Below, in pieces: positions 5,603 to 13,287 of a stretch of 13,548 nt of DNA. Where the stretch lies: the NCBI GenBank assembly GCA_030066455.1, contig JASJBQ010000086.1, positions 1 to 13,548 of the forward strand. The letters are read 5' to 3'. Made by a program: the position numbers and the translations under genes. The stretch's first letter is position 1. Every line of letters begins with the position of its first letter. This DNA comes from Desulfobacterales bacterium. Its GTDB lineage: Bacteria > Desulfobacterota > Desulfobacteria > Desulfobacterales > UBA5852. The notes beneath the pieces are model-generated. The model did not search any database, had not been told where the DNA came from, and was given only the letters and a program-made list of their open reading frames with translations.

Positions 5603-6178
5603 ATGAAATGCCCAAGGTGTGATCATCCCCGCCAGTCCGATGAACGCGAATGTTCCAACTGCGGCATCGATTTTGACTATGTTGAGAAGAAAATGGCGCG
5701 GCCACCCGATTCGGCGGCGCCCGCCGATATGCCCGCACCGACGTTGCCCCCGCCTGAGGATGAAGCTGTCCAGCCGCCTGAACCGGCCCCAGAAGAGCAA
5801 AAGGCCGATTTACACGCAGATGATGCGCCGGAAGAACTCAAACCTTGCCCCAAGTGCGGTTTTCACAACCAGATCAAGTCGCAGGAGTGTCTGCGCTGCG
5901 GGATTATCTTCGATAAGTACGAGGCCTATCTGGAAAAGCGGCGCAAGGCCGAAGAAGAATCCAATTCGACCACCGACGGCCTGCTCGATCCGGAAACCAT
6001 TCAAATGGCAGCCGAGGCCAGCCGCCAGAGCCTCACATCCCCGACCTACGCCAAAACCGCCTGCCCCCACTGCGGCCAACGATTCAAGATCCGCAGCGAT
6101 CAGGTAGGCATCACCACGCGCTGTAAAAAGTGCAGCTCGATCTTCAAGATCGAATCGCTGCCCGTCCTCAATCCTTGA
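5603..6178 (+). CDS. Protein with three zinc ribbons (MJ0042-like C-terminal ribbon)
   Basis: A 191-aa cytoplasmic protein with three four-cysteine zinc-binding modules. Ribbon 1 is CPRC (3-6) with CSNC (17-20). A Pro/Ala/Glu-rich disordered linker of about 60 residues follows. Ribbon 2 is CPKC with CLRC (about 82-100), followed by a charged helix EAYLEKRRKAEEE. Ribbon 3 near the C-terminus is CPHC with CKKC, with the spacing and the FKIRSDQVG signature of MJ0042-family zinc-finger domains. Ribbons 1 and 2 both continue with a GIxFDxYE-like tail (GIDFDYVEKK and GIIFDKYEAY), which suggests internal duplication. GGAG lies about seven bases before the ATG. It is transcribed alone from the promoter at 5490-5518, divergent from the acyl-CoA synthetase-like gene and convergent with the phosphopantetheinyl transferase. 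No catalytic domain is visible; a nucleic-acid or protein-binding role is plausible but unproven. Confidence 0.85.
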   Translation: MKCPRCDHPRQSDERECSNCGIDFDYVEKKMARPPDSAAPADMPAPTLPPPEDEAVQPPEPAPEEQKADLHADDAPEELKPCPKCGFHNQIKSQECLRCGIIFDKYEAYLEKRRKAEEESNSTTDGLLDPETIQMAAEASRQSLTSPTYAKTACPHCGQRFKIRSDQVGITTRCKKCSSIFKIESLPVLNP

Positions 6179-6235
6179 ACTTACCCCCAAAGAGGCTTAT
6201 GCATCCTGGACCGGTTAATTGGCGGAGGGCCTGAT

Positions 6236-6904
6236 CTAAGCGCCGAGCGAAAGGCCCGCGTCGACGCGCCATTCGATCGGTGTGCCCGTGCCTGTCAGCG
6301 CCAGTACATGCGTGTCCAGATAATGGTGCGCCACCGTCCAGGCGCGCCCCTCGAACGCCAGCTGCATCGTTGCCTGATCGGGAATGGCCGCCACCCGGCA
6401 GCGGGAAAGGCCGCGCAACCCCACGCCTTCAGCCTTCAACACCGCTTCCTTGGCCGTCCAGACCCGATAAAACAGCCGCGGAGCTCGCGGGTCGTGGCCG
6501 AGTTGCCATTCATCCTCGGCGGCGATGCGCCTGTAGAGCGCTTCGGGCGGGGAGCGGACAGATTCGATGTCGATGCCGACCGGGACGTCGGCCACGACGC
6601 CGGCCACGAAATCAGGCTTGTGCGAGACCGACCAGTGGATACCGTCATGGGGCCGTGGGGCCCCCTGATCATCTTTGGCGCAGGGGGGTGGCGCGACCCC
6701 TGCCAGGCGGGCGGATAAACGCACGGCCACCCGGGCCAGCCGGCTCAGGATCGCCACCTGGGCGCTTCCGCGCAGGCGCCGCAGATGGGCGGGCACGCTC
6801 AGCACCACCGGGTAGAGGCGGTGCGGCCCGTCGGCCGTGTCGTTCGCCGGAAACGATCCCGGTATGCGGTTTGTCTCGGTCACGAGGGTAACTATCGGGT
6901 ACAA
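6236..6904 (-). CDS. 4'-phosphopantetheinyl transferase superfamily protein
   Basis: Transfers 4'-phosphopantetheine from CoA to a carrier-protein serine. The family signature is present: SVSH (92-95), the Mg-binding VGIDIE (109-114) with Asp111 and Glu114... as the key acids by numbering V109-G110-I111-D112-I113-E114 (D112, E114), and W149-TAKEAVLKAEG with the conserved WxxKEA. At 222 aa with an N-terminal extension before the SVSH motif it is closer to the Sfp/Gsp type than to the small AcpS type, so secondary-metabolite or broad carrier proteins are likely targets. No ATG is available before the conserved part. The longest frame opens with TTG at 6904, 14 bases after the stop of the acetyl-CoA synthetase gene, with no clear Shine-Dalgarno; GTG at 6883 is an alternative. 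Translational coupling to the upstream gene is likely. No synthase that it would activate is in the window. Confidence 0.87.
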   Translation of the reverse strand: MYPIVTLVTETNRIPGSFPANDTADGPHRLYPVVLSVPAHLRRLRGSAQVAILSRLARVAVRLSARLAGVAPPPCAKDDQGAPRPHDGIHWSVSHKPDFVAGVVADVPVGIDIESVRSPPEALYRRIAAEDEWQLGHDPRAPRLFYRVWTAKEAVLKAEGVGLRGLSRCRVAAIPDQATMQLAFEGRAWTVAHHYLDTHVLALTGTGTPIEWRVDAGLSLGA

Positions 6905-6918
6905 GCGCTCGGCGGCTG

Positions 6919-9078
6919 TCAGGCCTGATCGTCGTCCGCCGCCAGCAGCATCCGGCAGTCGGCCACTGTTAGCCCCTGCCCCTCGGGGTGGGCCAGCAGC
7001 GGGTTGATGTCCAGTTCCTGGATTTCGGGATGATTCATCGCCAGGTCCGAAAGGCGCACCAGGGCCTGCTGCAGGGCTTCCAGATCCGCGGCCGGGGCCC
7101 CGCGAAAACCCTCCAGCAGCTTGACCGCGCGGATGGCTTTGATCATGCGGCGGGCCTCGTTGCGGCCGATGGGCGCCAGGCGGAAGGTGACATCCTTGAA
7201 AACCTCGACAAAGATGCCGCCGAAGCCGAACATCAACAGCGGTCCGAAACCGGGATAGCGGTTCATGCCCAGGATGACTTCCTGGCCGGCCGGCGCCATC
7301 TTGACCACCAGAACGCCTTCGATCCGGGCCTCGGGATCATAGGCTTGGGCGTTGGCCATGATTTCGTCGTAGGCCTGGCGCGCCCCGTCTTCGCTGTCGA
7401 TGCCGACCTTCACCCCGCCGGCATCGGATTTGTGCAGGATCTGCGGGGAGACGATTTTCATCACCACCGGAAATCCGATTTCCGCCGCTATGGCCGCGGC
7501 TTCGTCGACGTTTTGGGCCAGGCGGGTGGGCAGGACGTTGAATCCGTAGCATTCCAGCAGGGCGTTGCCGTCTTTTTCACCGATGGCGGTCCGACCGGCA
7601 GCCAGGCAGTCGGCTACGATGCCCCGGGCCCTGTCCACATCGTGCGACAGTTTGTAGGGGGCCAGGTACTGGCGGTTGAGCCACTGGGAGTAACGGTAGA
7701 GTGCGCCGAACGACTTGGCGGCATTCTCCGGGAAACGGTAGACCGGGTAGCCCTGCTCCTGGAGGTATTCGACCCCGGCGGAGACATCGACGATGCCCAT
7801 GAAACTGCACAGGATCGGTTTTTGCGAGCGGTGGGCGATCTGGGTGATGGCCTTGGCCGTTTCCAGGGCGTTGGTCATGGACTGGGGCGTCAGGATCACC
7901 AGGGCCCCGTCCACGCCGTCGTCGCGGATCACGGCGGCCAGCGCGTTTTCGTAGCGCTCCTGGGTGGCGTCGCCGATGACGTCCACGGGGTTGTGCAGAT
8001 TGGCGGCCGAGGGCAGATGGCTGGCCAGAACCTCGATGGTTTCGGTTTTGAACTCAGCCAGTTTGAGGCCGGAGGAAACGGTCATGTCGGTGGCCACGAT
8101 ACCGGGTCCGCCGGCATTGGTCACGATGGCCACGCGGTTGCCGCTGGGAATGCGCCGCATCATTTTGCCCAGCGCGCTTTGGACCTTGAAAGAAAATGCG
8201 TTGGCAAAATCGAAGAGCTCGTCGATGGCATTGACCCGAATGACACCCGCCTGTTCGAAGATGGCATCATAGACGGCCTCCGTCCCGGCCAGGGCGCCGG
8301 TATGGCTGGCGGCGGCCTGGGCCCCCGCCGATGTGCGTCCGGATTTGATGACCAGCACCGGGGTTGGCCTGTTACCCGAAGTAATGGCCTTAACCGTCTC
8401 GATAAACCGGTCTCCCCGGCGGAGCTCTTCGATGTAGAGCATGATCACGTTTGTGCTCATGTCGCAGTGGAGGTACTCCAGCAGGTCGAGCTCGTCCACA
8501 TCGGCCTTGTTGCCGATGGAGATGAATTTAGAAAAGCCGAAATCGCGGTCCGCGGCGAAGTCCAGAACAGCGGTGCACAGGGCGCCGCTCTGGGAGATAA
8601 AGGAAATATTGCCCGCGGCCGGCATGCGGGCCGAGAAGCTGGCATTCAGACTGACGGACGGGTGGGGGTTGATGACCCCCAGGCAGTTAGGGCCGACCAC
8701 GCGGACACCAGCCTCGCGGCACATCGCCACGATGCGATCCTCGATGGCCCGTCCTTCGGGGCCGACCTCGCGAAACCCGGCCGAGACGATCACAATGCCC
8801 TTGACGCCTTTGGCAATCGAGTCCGCCACAGCCTGGACGGCCCGCTGCGGCGGGAGGATGATCATGGCCAGATCGACCTCGTCGGGCACATCGCTCACGC
8901 CCGGGTAGGCGCGCACGCTCAGAATCGATTTGGCGGTCGGGTTCACGGGGTAGAGCACACCCTGATAGCCGCCTTTGAGAATGTTGGCGAAAATATCATG
9001 GCCGACTTTACCGGGCGTGGTCGAGGCGCCAAGCACGGCGACCGACCGGGGGGCGAATATGGCTTCTATTTTTTCCAT
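6919..9078 (-). CDS. Acetate-CoA ligase (ADP-forming), fused alpha-beta type
   Basis: A 719-aa NDP-forming acyl-CoA synthetase that interconverts acyl-CoA, ADP and phosphate with acid, CoA and ATP in the cytoplasm. The N-terminal CoA-binding Rossmann domain is at about 5-130 (FAPRSVAVLGAST, then YPVNP). The succinyl-CoA ligase-like domain covers about 150-460 and contains the predicted phosphohistidine loop SHTGALAG (258-265, H259). The ATP-grasp domain takes up about 490-715, with GFPVVMKIVSPQILHKSD and the closing ELDINPLL. This is the alpha-then-beta order of bacterial fused ADP-forming enzymes. In anaerobes such an enzyme makes ATP from acetyl-CoA or other acyl-CoAs. A Pat-type acetyltransferase domain is absent, so it is not a protein acetylase. 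The start ATG has AGGAG eight bases upstream. It follows rsmI by 75 bases without an evident terminator, so read-through from the ribosomal cluster is possible. Confidence 0.93.
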   Translation of the reverse strand: MEKIEAIFAPRSVAVLGASTTPGKVGHDIFANILKGGYQGVLYPVNPTAKSILSVRAYPGVSDVPDEVDLAMIILPPQRAVQAVADSIAKGVKGIVIVSAGFREVGPEGRAIEDRIVAMCREAGVRVVGPNCLGVINPHPSVSLNASFSARMPAAGNISFISQSGALCTAVLDFAADRDFGFSKFISIGNKADVDELDLLEYLHCDMSTNVIMLYIEELRRGDRFIETVKAITSGNRPTPVLVIKSGRTSAGAQAAASHTGALAGTEAVYDAIFEQAGVIRVNAIDELFDFANAFSFKVQSALGKMMRRIPSGNRVAIVTNAGGPGIVATDMTVSSGLKLAEFKTETIEVLASHLPSAANLHNPVDVIGDATQERYENALAAVIRDDGVDGALVILTPQSMTNALETAKAITQIAHRSQKPILCSFMGIVDVSAGVEYLQEQGYPVYRFPENAAKSFGALYRYSQWLNRQYLAPYKLSHDVDRARGIVADCLAAGRTAIGEKDGNALLECYGFNVLPTRLAQNVDEAAAIAAEIGFPVVMKIVSPQILHKSDAGGVKVGIDSEDGARQAYDEIMANAQAYDPEARIEGVLVVKMAPAGQEVILGMNRYPGFGPLLMFGFGGIFVEVFKDVTFRLAPIGRNEARRMIKAIRAVKLLEGFRGAPAADLEALQQALVRLSDLAMNHPEIQELDINPLLAHPEGQGLTVADCRMLLAADDDQA

Positions 9079-9153
9079 GATTAGTCTCCTGTTTCAATAT
9101 TTACGGACCAGGCGATCGGCGCAGAGGCGGCCGCGCGCGACGCCCGGGGCCCA

Positions 9154-10029
9154 TCAGCTTTTTTTGACTTCCAGAATCAGATCGTAGATTTCTCCGCGGG
9201 ATCGGTTGAATCGGCCGGCGAGCTCGCGCGCGAGACCCGAAGCGGGCCGGGGGCTGTGCTCGAGCTCTTCGCGAATGATGGCCCGCAGGGTTTCGGGGCT
9301 GGTTTCGCCGGCTGGGGAGCACCCGGCTACGAGCAGGGTGATCTCGCCTTTGATGTCGTTGCGGGCTTCCAACCGCGCGCTCAATTGCGTCAGGGGGCCA
9401 CGCAGGAACTCCTCGTAGCGTTTGGTCATTTCGCGGCCGATGACGGCCGGCCGGTCGCCCATAATCCGCTCAAGTGCTTTGAGCAGTTCCGTTAGCCGGC
9501 GGGGTGATTCGTACCAGATCAGCGTGCGGGGTTCGTTCCGCAGCGCGCGCAGGTGCGCATCGAGGCGCTGCGGTTTGCGCGGCGGGAACCCCAGGAAAAC
9601 AAAGGCATCGGTGGGAAGTCCGGAGACGGACAGGGCCGCCACGGCGGCAGAGGCGCCGGGCAGCGGTTGGATCCGTATGCCTGCGGCCGCGGCCTGGCGC
9701 ACGAGGATGAAACCGGGATCGGAAAGGGTCGGCGTGCCGGCATCGGACACCAGGGCCACGGTTTGCCCCGCGGTCAGGCGCGCCAGCAGCTGGGGCGTGC
9801 GCCGCTGCTCGTTGTGCTCGTGGTAGGATACCAGGTGGCCTTTGATCCGGTGGTGGGCCAGCAGGCGACCGGTGGTGCGGGTGTCCTCGGCGGCGATGCA
9901 GTCCGCCGTCCTCAGCACCTCGAGGGCCCTCACGGTGATGTCGTCGAGATGGCCGATGGGGGTGGCCACGACATAGAGCGTGCCCGCCGGCGTATCAGCC
10001 GATGGCCGCTGGGGAGATCTGGAAGGCAT
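9154..10029 (-). CDS. rsmI: 16S rRNA (cytidine1402-2'-O)-methyltransferase RsmI
   Basis: SAM-dependent tetrapyrrole-methylase-fold enzyme that 2'-O-methylates C1402 in the decoding centre of 16S rRNA. From the ATG at 10029 it is 291 aa, the usual length. Visible motifs are LYVVATPIGHLDD (18-30; most homologues have PIGNL), AEDTRTTGRLL (47-57), SDAGTPTLSDPG (95-106) and LPGASAAVAAL from 123. The C-terminal helical domain ends RSRGEIYDLIL. The first frame extends to 10086, but those residues overlap yraN heavily and do not match the family, so I use the internal ATG. The remaining overlap with yraN is 35 bases, consistent with coupled translation. The Shine-Dalgarno is weak (GAGAT about nine bases upstream). 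It ends the ribosome-related cluster. Confidence 0.93.
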   Translation of the reverse strand: MPSRSPQRPSADTPAGTLYVVATPIGHLDDITVRALEVLRTADCIAAEDTRTTGRLLAHHRIKGHLVSYHEHNEQRRTPQLLARLTAGQTVALVSDAGTPTLSDPGFILVRQAAAAGIRIQPLPGASAAVAALSVSGLPTDAFVFLGFPPRKPQRLDAHLRALRNEPRTLIWYESPRRLTELLKALERIMGDRPAVIGREMTKRYEEFLRGPLTQLSARLEARNDIKGEITLLVAGCSPAGETSPETLRAIIREELEHSPRPASGLARELAGRFNRSRGEIYDLILEVKKS

Positions 10030-10375
10030 TGCGTACGATCTCAATGCGGGCGTCTGCGCCCGTCTGGGTGACGGCCACGACGTCAAAGCGGGCTTTGGCG
10101 TCCATTTGGTCGGTTTCCTTCAGGTACCAGAGGGCCACCTTGGCCACCTGCCGCTGTTTGCGCGGTGTGACGGCGGCCTTGGCACTGCCGTAGCGCGTGG
10201 ACTGGCGGCCCTTGACTTCGATAAATACCAGGCTCTTTCCCTCGCGGGCGATAATGTCGATCTCGCCGGCCCGGGTGCGGTAGTTGCGGGTTAAAATCTT
10301 GTAGCCCCGGCGCTTGAGATGACGGGCGGCCAGATCCTCGGCTTTTTGGCCGAATCGTTGCGAGAGGTTCAGCAT
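9995..10375 (-). CDS. yraN: YraN/UPF0102 family endonuclease-like protein
   Basis: A 126-aa protein of the UPF0102 family, which has a restriction-endonuclease-like fold. The nuclease core is recognisable: GEIDIIAR (37-44) with Glu38 and Asp40, then LVFIEVKGR (49-57) giving the E-x-K half (Glu53, Lys55). The N-terminal GxxAEDLAARHLKRRGYKIL helix is typical. In many bacteria this gene is next to rsmI and rnhB, as here, and has been linked to DNA transformation or repair, but its job is not settled. It is 36 bases downstream of rnhB and overlaps rsmI by 35 bases. The ATG at 10375 is the only start; AAAGGAG lies about twelve bases upstream, a little far. Confidence 0.92.
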   Translation of the reverse strand: MLNLSQRFGQKAEDLAARHLKRRGYKILTRNYRTRAGEIDIIAREGKSLVFIEVKGRQSTRYGSAKAAVTPRKQRQVAKVALWYLKETDQMDAKARFDVVAVTQTGADARIEIVRNAFQISPAAIG

Positions 10376-10411
10376 GTTCGGAACCCGCTCCTTTCGTCAG
10401 GCCCACGGGTG

Positions 10412-11017
10412 TCACAAATCCCCAACGCCCTTGAAACTGCGGCGGTGGATCGGGCAGCCGCCCAGCTTCCGCACGGCCTCCCGGTGGGCACGGGTGGGAT
10501 AACCCTTGTGCCGGTCGAACCCGTAGGCCGGATAACGCCGATGGTAGTCCTCCATTAGACGGTCCCGCGTCACCTTGGCGATAATGGAGGCGGCCGCAAT
10601 GGACACACTGCGGCTGTCGCCCCGCGTCAAGGTCATCTGGGGAATGGGTCGTTTGACCGGCTGGTTGCCGTCGACAAGCAGGTAATCCGGCTGGGGATCA
10701 AGCTGGTCGATAGCCGTGGCCATGGCCAGAAGGGAGGCTTGCAGGATGTTGATGCGGTCGATGACCTCGGCGTCGATGACCCCCAAGCCGATGCCGGACG
10801 CCTGCCGGCAGATGCGTGCAAAGGCTTGGCTGCGCTGCGGCGCGGACAATTTCTTGGAATCATTGATCCCGTCGGGCCGGAAACCAGCCGGCAGCATCAC
10901 GGCTGCGGCCACCACGGGACCCGCCAGCGGTCCGCGGCCGACCTCGTCGACGCCGGCCACACGGCGGGCGCCGCCGCGCCGGGCCTGCGCCTCATACTGC
11001 TGGCAGTGATCGTCCAT
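10412..11017 (-). CDS. rnhB: Ribonuclease HII
   Basis: Cleaves the RNA strand of RNA-DNA hybrids and starts ribonucleotide excision from genomic DNA. From the ATG at 11017 it is 201 aa. The active-site signature AGVDEVGRGPLAGPVVAAAV begins at residue 21, with catalytic Asp24 and Glu25. DSKKL (53-57), YLLVDGN and GDSRSVSIAAASIIAKVTRD are the further conserved blocks, the last carrying the type II-specific tail. I prefer 11017 over the upstream ATG at 11044 because GGAGG stands about nine bases before it and because homologues begin shortly before a YE...G...AGVDE segment. The longer version would add nine Arg/Ala-rich residues. It lies just after rplS (41 bases, or 14 with the longer start) and before yraN, the usual order. 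Confidence 0.94.
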   Translation of the reverse strand: MDDHCQQYEAQARRGGARRVAGVDEVGRGPLAGPVVAAAVMLPAGFRPDGINDSKKLSAPQRSQAFARICRQASGIGLGVIDAEVIDRINILQASLLAMATAIDQLDPQPDYLLVDGNQPVKRPIPQMTLTRGDSRSVSIAAASIIAKVTRDRLMEDYHRRYPAYGFDRHKGYPTRAHREAVRKLGGCPIHRRSFKGVGDL

Positions 11018-11058
11018 GCGCGCCGGCCTCCGGCCTGCATTCATCCACGGAGCATTCG

Positions 11059-11403
11059 TTAGTAGCGGCGCTCTTTGATACGTGCCGCCTTGCCGCGCAG
11101 CTTGCGCAGGTAGTAGATCTTGGCACGCCGCACGCGGCCGCGGGCAACCACCTCGACCTTGTCGATGATCGGCGAATGCAGCGGGAAGATGCGCTCCACA
11201 CCGACACCGTAAGAGACCTTGCGAACGGTGAAAGTGGCGTTGGTGCTGCCTTTGCGTTTGCTGATCACCACGCCCTGAAAAACCTGGATGCGTTCTTTTT
11301 CGCCTTCCTTGATCTTGACGTGGACTTTGACCGTATCGCCCGGCGCAAAATCCGGCAGGTCCAGGCGCATCATTTCTCTTTCAAGCTGTTTCAGTTTCTC
11401 CAT
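11059..11403 (-). CDS. rplS: 50S ribosomal protein L19
   Basis: L19 sits at the 30S-50S interface. The protein is 114 aa from the second of two adjacent ATG codons. Family landmarks are [20 protein letters not shown], then [16 protein letters not shown], then [21 protein letters not shown] and the closing basic [22 protein letters not shown] precedes the ATG pair: the first ATG (11406) would be only three bases away and the second (11403) six, so 11403 is the more likely start. It follows the PF09936 methyltransferase by 16 bases and leads into rnhB, matching the common trmD-rplS-rnhB order. Confidence 0.97.
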   Translation of the reverse strand: MEKLKQLEREMMRLDLPDFAPGDTVKVHVKIKEGEKERIQVFQGVVISKRKGSTNATFTVRKVSYGVGVERIFPLHSPIIDKVEVVARGRVRRAKIYYLRKLRGKAARIKERRY

Positions 11404-11419
11404 CATTTTCCCCTAATGC

Positions 11420-12001
11420 TTAGATCGTATTTTTTTCTTCGTGCGGCGGCGCGTCGGCGTTCAGCCGGTCCATGATGATGGCGGCCGCGCAGCGCACGGA
11501 CAAATGGTTATAGGCCGCATGGTCACCGATGGGCGCCAGAACATGATCGGCGCCGACGAGGATTTCCGGTGCCAACCCCCATGCTGTTCCCATGAGCAGC
11601 ATATGCGGCGCATCGCTTTGCAGCTTCTGCCGCAGTTGATCGAAACCGATGGCATGGGGCTGTGGCTGTGCACAGGTGGCCACGGTGCATGGCCGACGCC
11701 CCTCCTGCCGGCCAACCGCCTGGATCGCCTCTTCCAGGGTGGCGCTGATCGTAATCTGCATCAGCGCTTCGCGTCGTCTGGGATTGTAGGCGCCACCGGC
11801 ACCTCGGGTCCAGTGGGACACGATGCGCCCGGCCAAAACCTGCTGATCCTCAAGCGGCGTCACCACCTGAAACGACCGCAAGGCGAACGTTTTGGCGGCT
11901 CGGGCGATGTCATGCAAGTCCAGATTCGTGATCGCCGAAGCAATGATCGCCCCGTTTTTATTGACGACCGGATAATGAATCAGCGCGATGTGCAGATTGA
12001 T
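11420..12001 (-). CDS. SPOUT-type RNA methyltransferase, PF09936 family (non-ATG start)
   Basis: A predicted SAM-dependent RNA methyltransferase of the TM1570-like group, found beside trmD in Desulfobacterota and Thermotogae. The usual N-terminus can be read in frame: (I)NLHIALIHYPVVNKNG, then ITNLDLHDIARAAKTF, then FQVVTPLEDQQ. The knotted C-terminal part includes LLMGTAWGLAPEIL and NHLSVRCAAAIIMDRL. None of the first 28 residues has an ATG, GTG or TTG. The first standard start is TTG at 11917, which would delete the conserved ALIHYP and NLD segment. Homologues begin at the position of codon ATC (11999-12001), with AAAGGA about nine bases upstream; CTG at 11995 is another option. From ATC the protein is 193 aa and overlaps trmD by 44 bases. 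The RNA target is unknown. Family call strong, start uncertain. Confidence 0.88.
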   Translation of the reverse strand: MNLHIALIHYPVVNKNGAIIASAITNLDLHDIARAAKTFALRSFQVVTPLEDQQVLAGRIVSHWTRGAGGAYNPRRREALMQITISATLEEAIQAVGRQEGRRPCTVATCAQPQPHAIGFDQLRQKLQSDAPHMLLMGTAWGLAPEILVGADHVLAPIGDHAAYNHLSVRCAAAIIMDRLNADAPPHEEKNTI

Positions 12002-12746
12002 GCCTGAGTATCCTTTCCAGAGCCCGCGACCACGCCTGCAATATCTGTCGCTCCCGGTCGTCGAGTGGGCGGCGTTCCAGCAATTCCGGCCGCCGCAGAA
12101 AGGTCTCGCCCAACGACATCCGCTGGCGCCAGCGTGTGATGGCCTGATGGTCTCCCGACATCAGCACCTCCGGCACCGCCTGGCCTTCAAATTCGCGCGG
12201 CCGCGTGTAGTGCCCGTGCTCCAGCAAACCGTCGCTGAAAGAGTCGCGGGCCGCCGATTCGGCACCGCCCAAAACGCCGGGCAGCAGACGAATGACCGCG
12301 TCCATGGCCACCATGGCGGCCAGTTCGCCGCCGCTCAATACGTAGTCGCCGATGGAAAGCTCGTAGTCTACGTGGCGGCGGACGATTCGGGCGTCGACCC
12401 CCTCGTAGCGACCGCAAACAAAAATCAGCCCGCGTTGACGGGCCAGCCCTGCGGCCGTCTGCTGGCTGAGTTTGTCTCCCTGCGGGGACATGAGCACCGT
12501 CATGGCCCCTTCGATGTGCGCCTTGGCCGCCGTTATCGCCTTGGCCAGCGGCTCGGGCTTCATGACCATGCCGCAACCGCCCCCGTAGGGCCGGTCATCC
12601 GTCACATGGTGGCGGTCTTCGGTAAATGCTCGAATGTCGAAGGTTTCGGATCGGACCTGGCCGCCAGCGATGGCGCGCCGGACGATACCGTAATCCCAAA
12701 ACAGGTCGAACATGGTCGGGAATATGGTCAGCACGGCGATTTGCAT
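11958..12746 (-). CDS. trmD: tRNA (guanine37-N1)-methyltransferase TrmD
   Basis: Methylates N1 of G37 next to the anticodon and prevents +1 frameshifting; essential in most bacteria. The protein is 262 aa from the ATG at 12746. A longer frame to 12893 lies inside rimM and is not used; GGAGG stands ten bases before the chosen ATG. The trefoil-knot SPOUT domain shows GGGCGMVMKPEPL (55-67), LMSPQGDKLSQ (85-95), FVCGRYEGVDARI (109-121) and IGDYVLSGGELA (132-143). Arg153 in IRLLPG and Asp168 in RDSF match the catalytic pair. The C-terminal RNA-binding domain contains the GHYTRP and VPEVLMSGDH blocks. It is 28 bases after rimM and overlaps the next methyltransferase. Confidence 0.97.
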   Translation of the reverse strand: MQIAVLTIFPTMFDLFWDYGIVRRAIAGGQVRSETFDIRAFTEDRHHVTDDRPYGGGCGMVMKPEPLAKAITAAKAHIEGAMTVLMSPQGDKLSQQTAAGLARQRGLIFVCGRYEGVDARIVRRHVDYELSIGDYVLSGGELAAMVAMDAVIRLLPGVLGGAESAARDSFSDGLLEHGHYTRPREFEGQAVPEVLMSGDHQAITRWRQRMSLGETFLRRPELLERRPLDDRERQILQAWSRALERILRHQSAHRADSLSGRQ

Positions 12747-12774
12747 GCGGGCTCGGCCTCCCCGGCGACGGGTG

Positions 12775-13284
12775 TTATAACCCTTCCGGGAGCGCCACCT
12801 CCATTCGCCTCCGGTCGGTATCGATCCGTCGGACCACCGTGGCCAATGCCGGCACCAAGGTTTCCCGGTCGGCCTGACGAACGACGTAGACATCGTTGCT
12901 ACCGGTGGGGAGAATGGATTCCAGCCGACCCAGAAAAAGGCCGTCCTGTGTAAACACCTCCATGCCGATTAGTTCAAACCAGTAGTAGCTTTCCGTTTCC
13001 AGCGCCGGCAGCCGGCGTTTGTCGACAAATAGTGCGGCGCCACGCAGTTTCTCGGCCGCATCGCGGTCACGCACCCCGTTCAAAGCCATCAGGGCGCCTT
13101 TCGAATGCGGTTTGACCCATAAGACATCAAGCGTTTTCAAGCGGTTATCGTCCGTTTCCACGAACAGCGGGTTGCCGGATTCGAAAACCGCCAGCGATTC
13201 GGCGTAGGATATGATTTTGCACACACCACCCGTGCCGTGTGCGCCGACGATGCGACCAATCATCAAAGCGTCTTTCGCTTCCAC
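12775..13284 (-). CDS. rimM: Ribosome maturation factor RimM
   Basis: Binds ribosomal protein S19 and assists maturation of the 30S head. At 169 aa it has the two expected domains. The N-terminal RimM barrel starts at IGRIVGAHGTGGVCKI (9-24), where most homologues have HGLRGEVKV. The C-terminal PRC-barrel has YYWFELIGMEVF (about 100-111) and GSNDVYVV, with LVPALATVVRRID near the end. The start is GTG at 13282-13284, three bases after khpA ends; an ATG seven codons in (13263) would cut the N-terminus close to the conserved IGRIV and is less likely. Tight spacing implies coupled translation with khpA. Confidence 0.95.
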   Translation of the reverse strand: MEAKDALMIGRIVGAHGTGGVCKIISYAESLAVFESGNPLFVETDDNRLKTLDVLWVKPHSKGALMALNGVRDRDAAEKLRGAALFVDKRRLPALETESYYWFELIGMEVFTQDGLFLGRLESILPTGSNDVYVVRQADRETLVPALATVVRRIDTDRRRMEVALPEGL

Positions 13285-13287
13285 GCT

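Noticed and set aside
5358..5606. 82-codon plus-strand frame ending in an ATGA overlap with the zinc-ribbon gene
   Set aside because: Starts at TTG without a ribosome-binding site and spans the TTGACA/TATTCT promoter. The hydrophobic middle and a CxxC near the start are noted, but non-coding is likelier.
6179..6235. Possible bidirectional terminator between the convergent zinc-ribbon and phosphopantetheinyl transferase genes
   Set aside because: I looked for a stem followed by T-run on both strands and found none of useful length.
6988..9084. 698-codon plus-strand open frame
   Set aside because: Antisense shadow of the ADP-forming acetyl-CoA synthetase. Long antisense frames are common in GC-rich genes, and its His/Asp/Gly-rich composition is typical of a reverse-complement reading.
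9079..9153. Possible terminator between rsmI and the acetyl-CoA synthetase
   Set aside because: GC-rich but no clean hairpin followed by a T-run on the minus strand.
12747..12893. N-terminal extension of trmD by 49 codons
   Set aside because: Lies inside rimM in another frame, does not match TrmD, and the internal ATG at 12746 begins the conserved MQIAVLTIFP.
11988..12953. 321-codon plus-strand frame opposite trmD and rimM
   Set aside because: Antisense shadow; trmD and rimM are unmistakable on the other strand.
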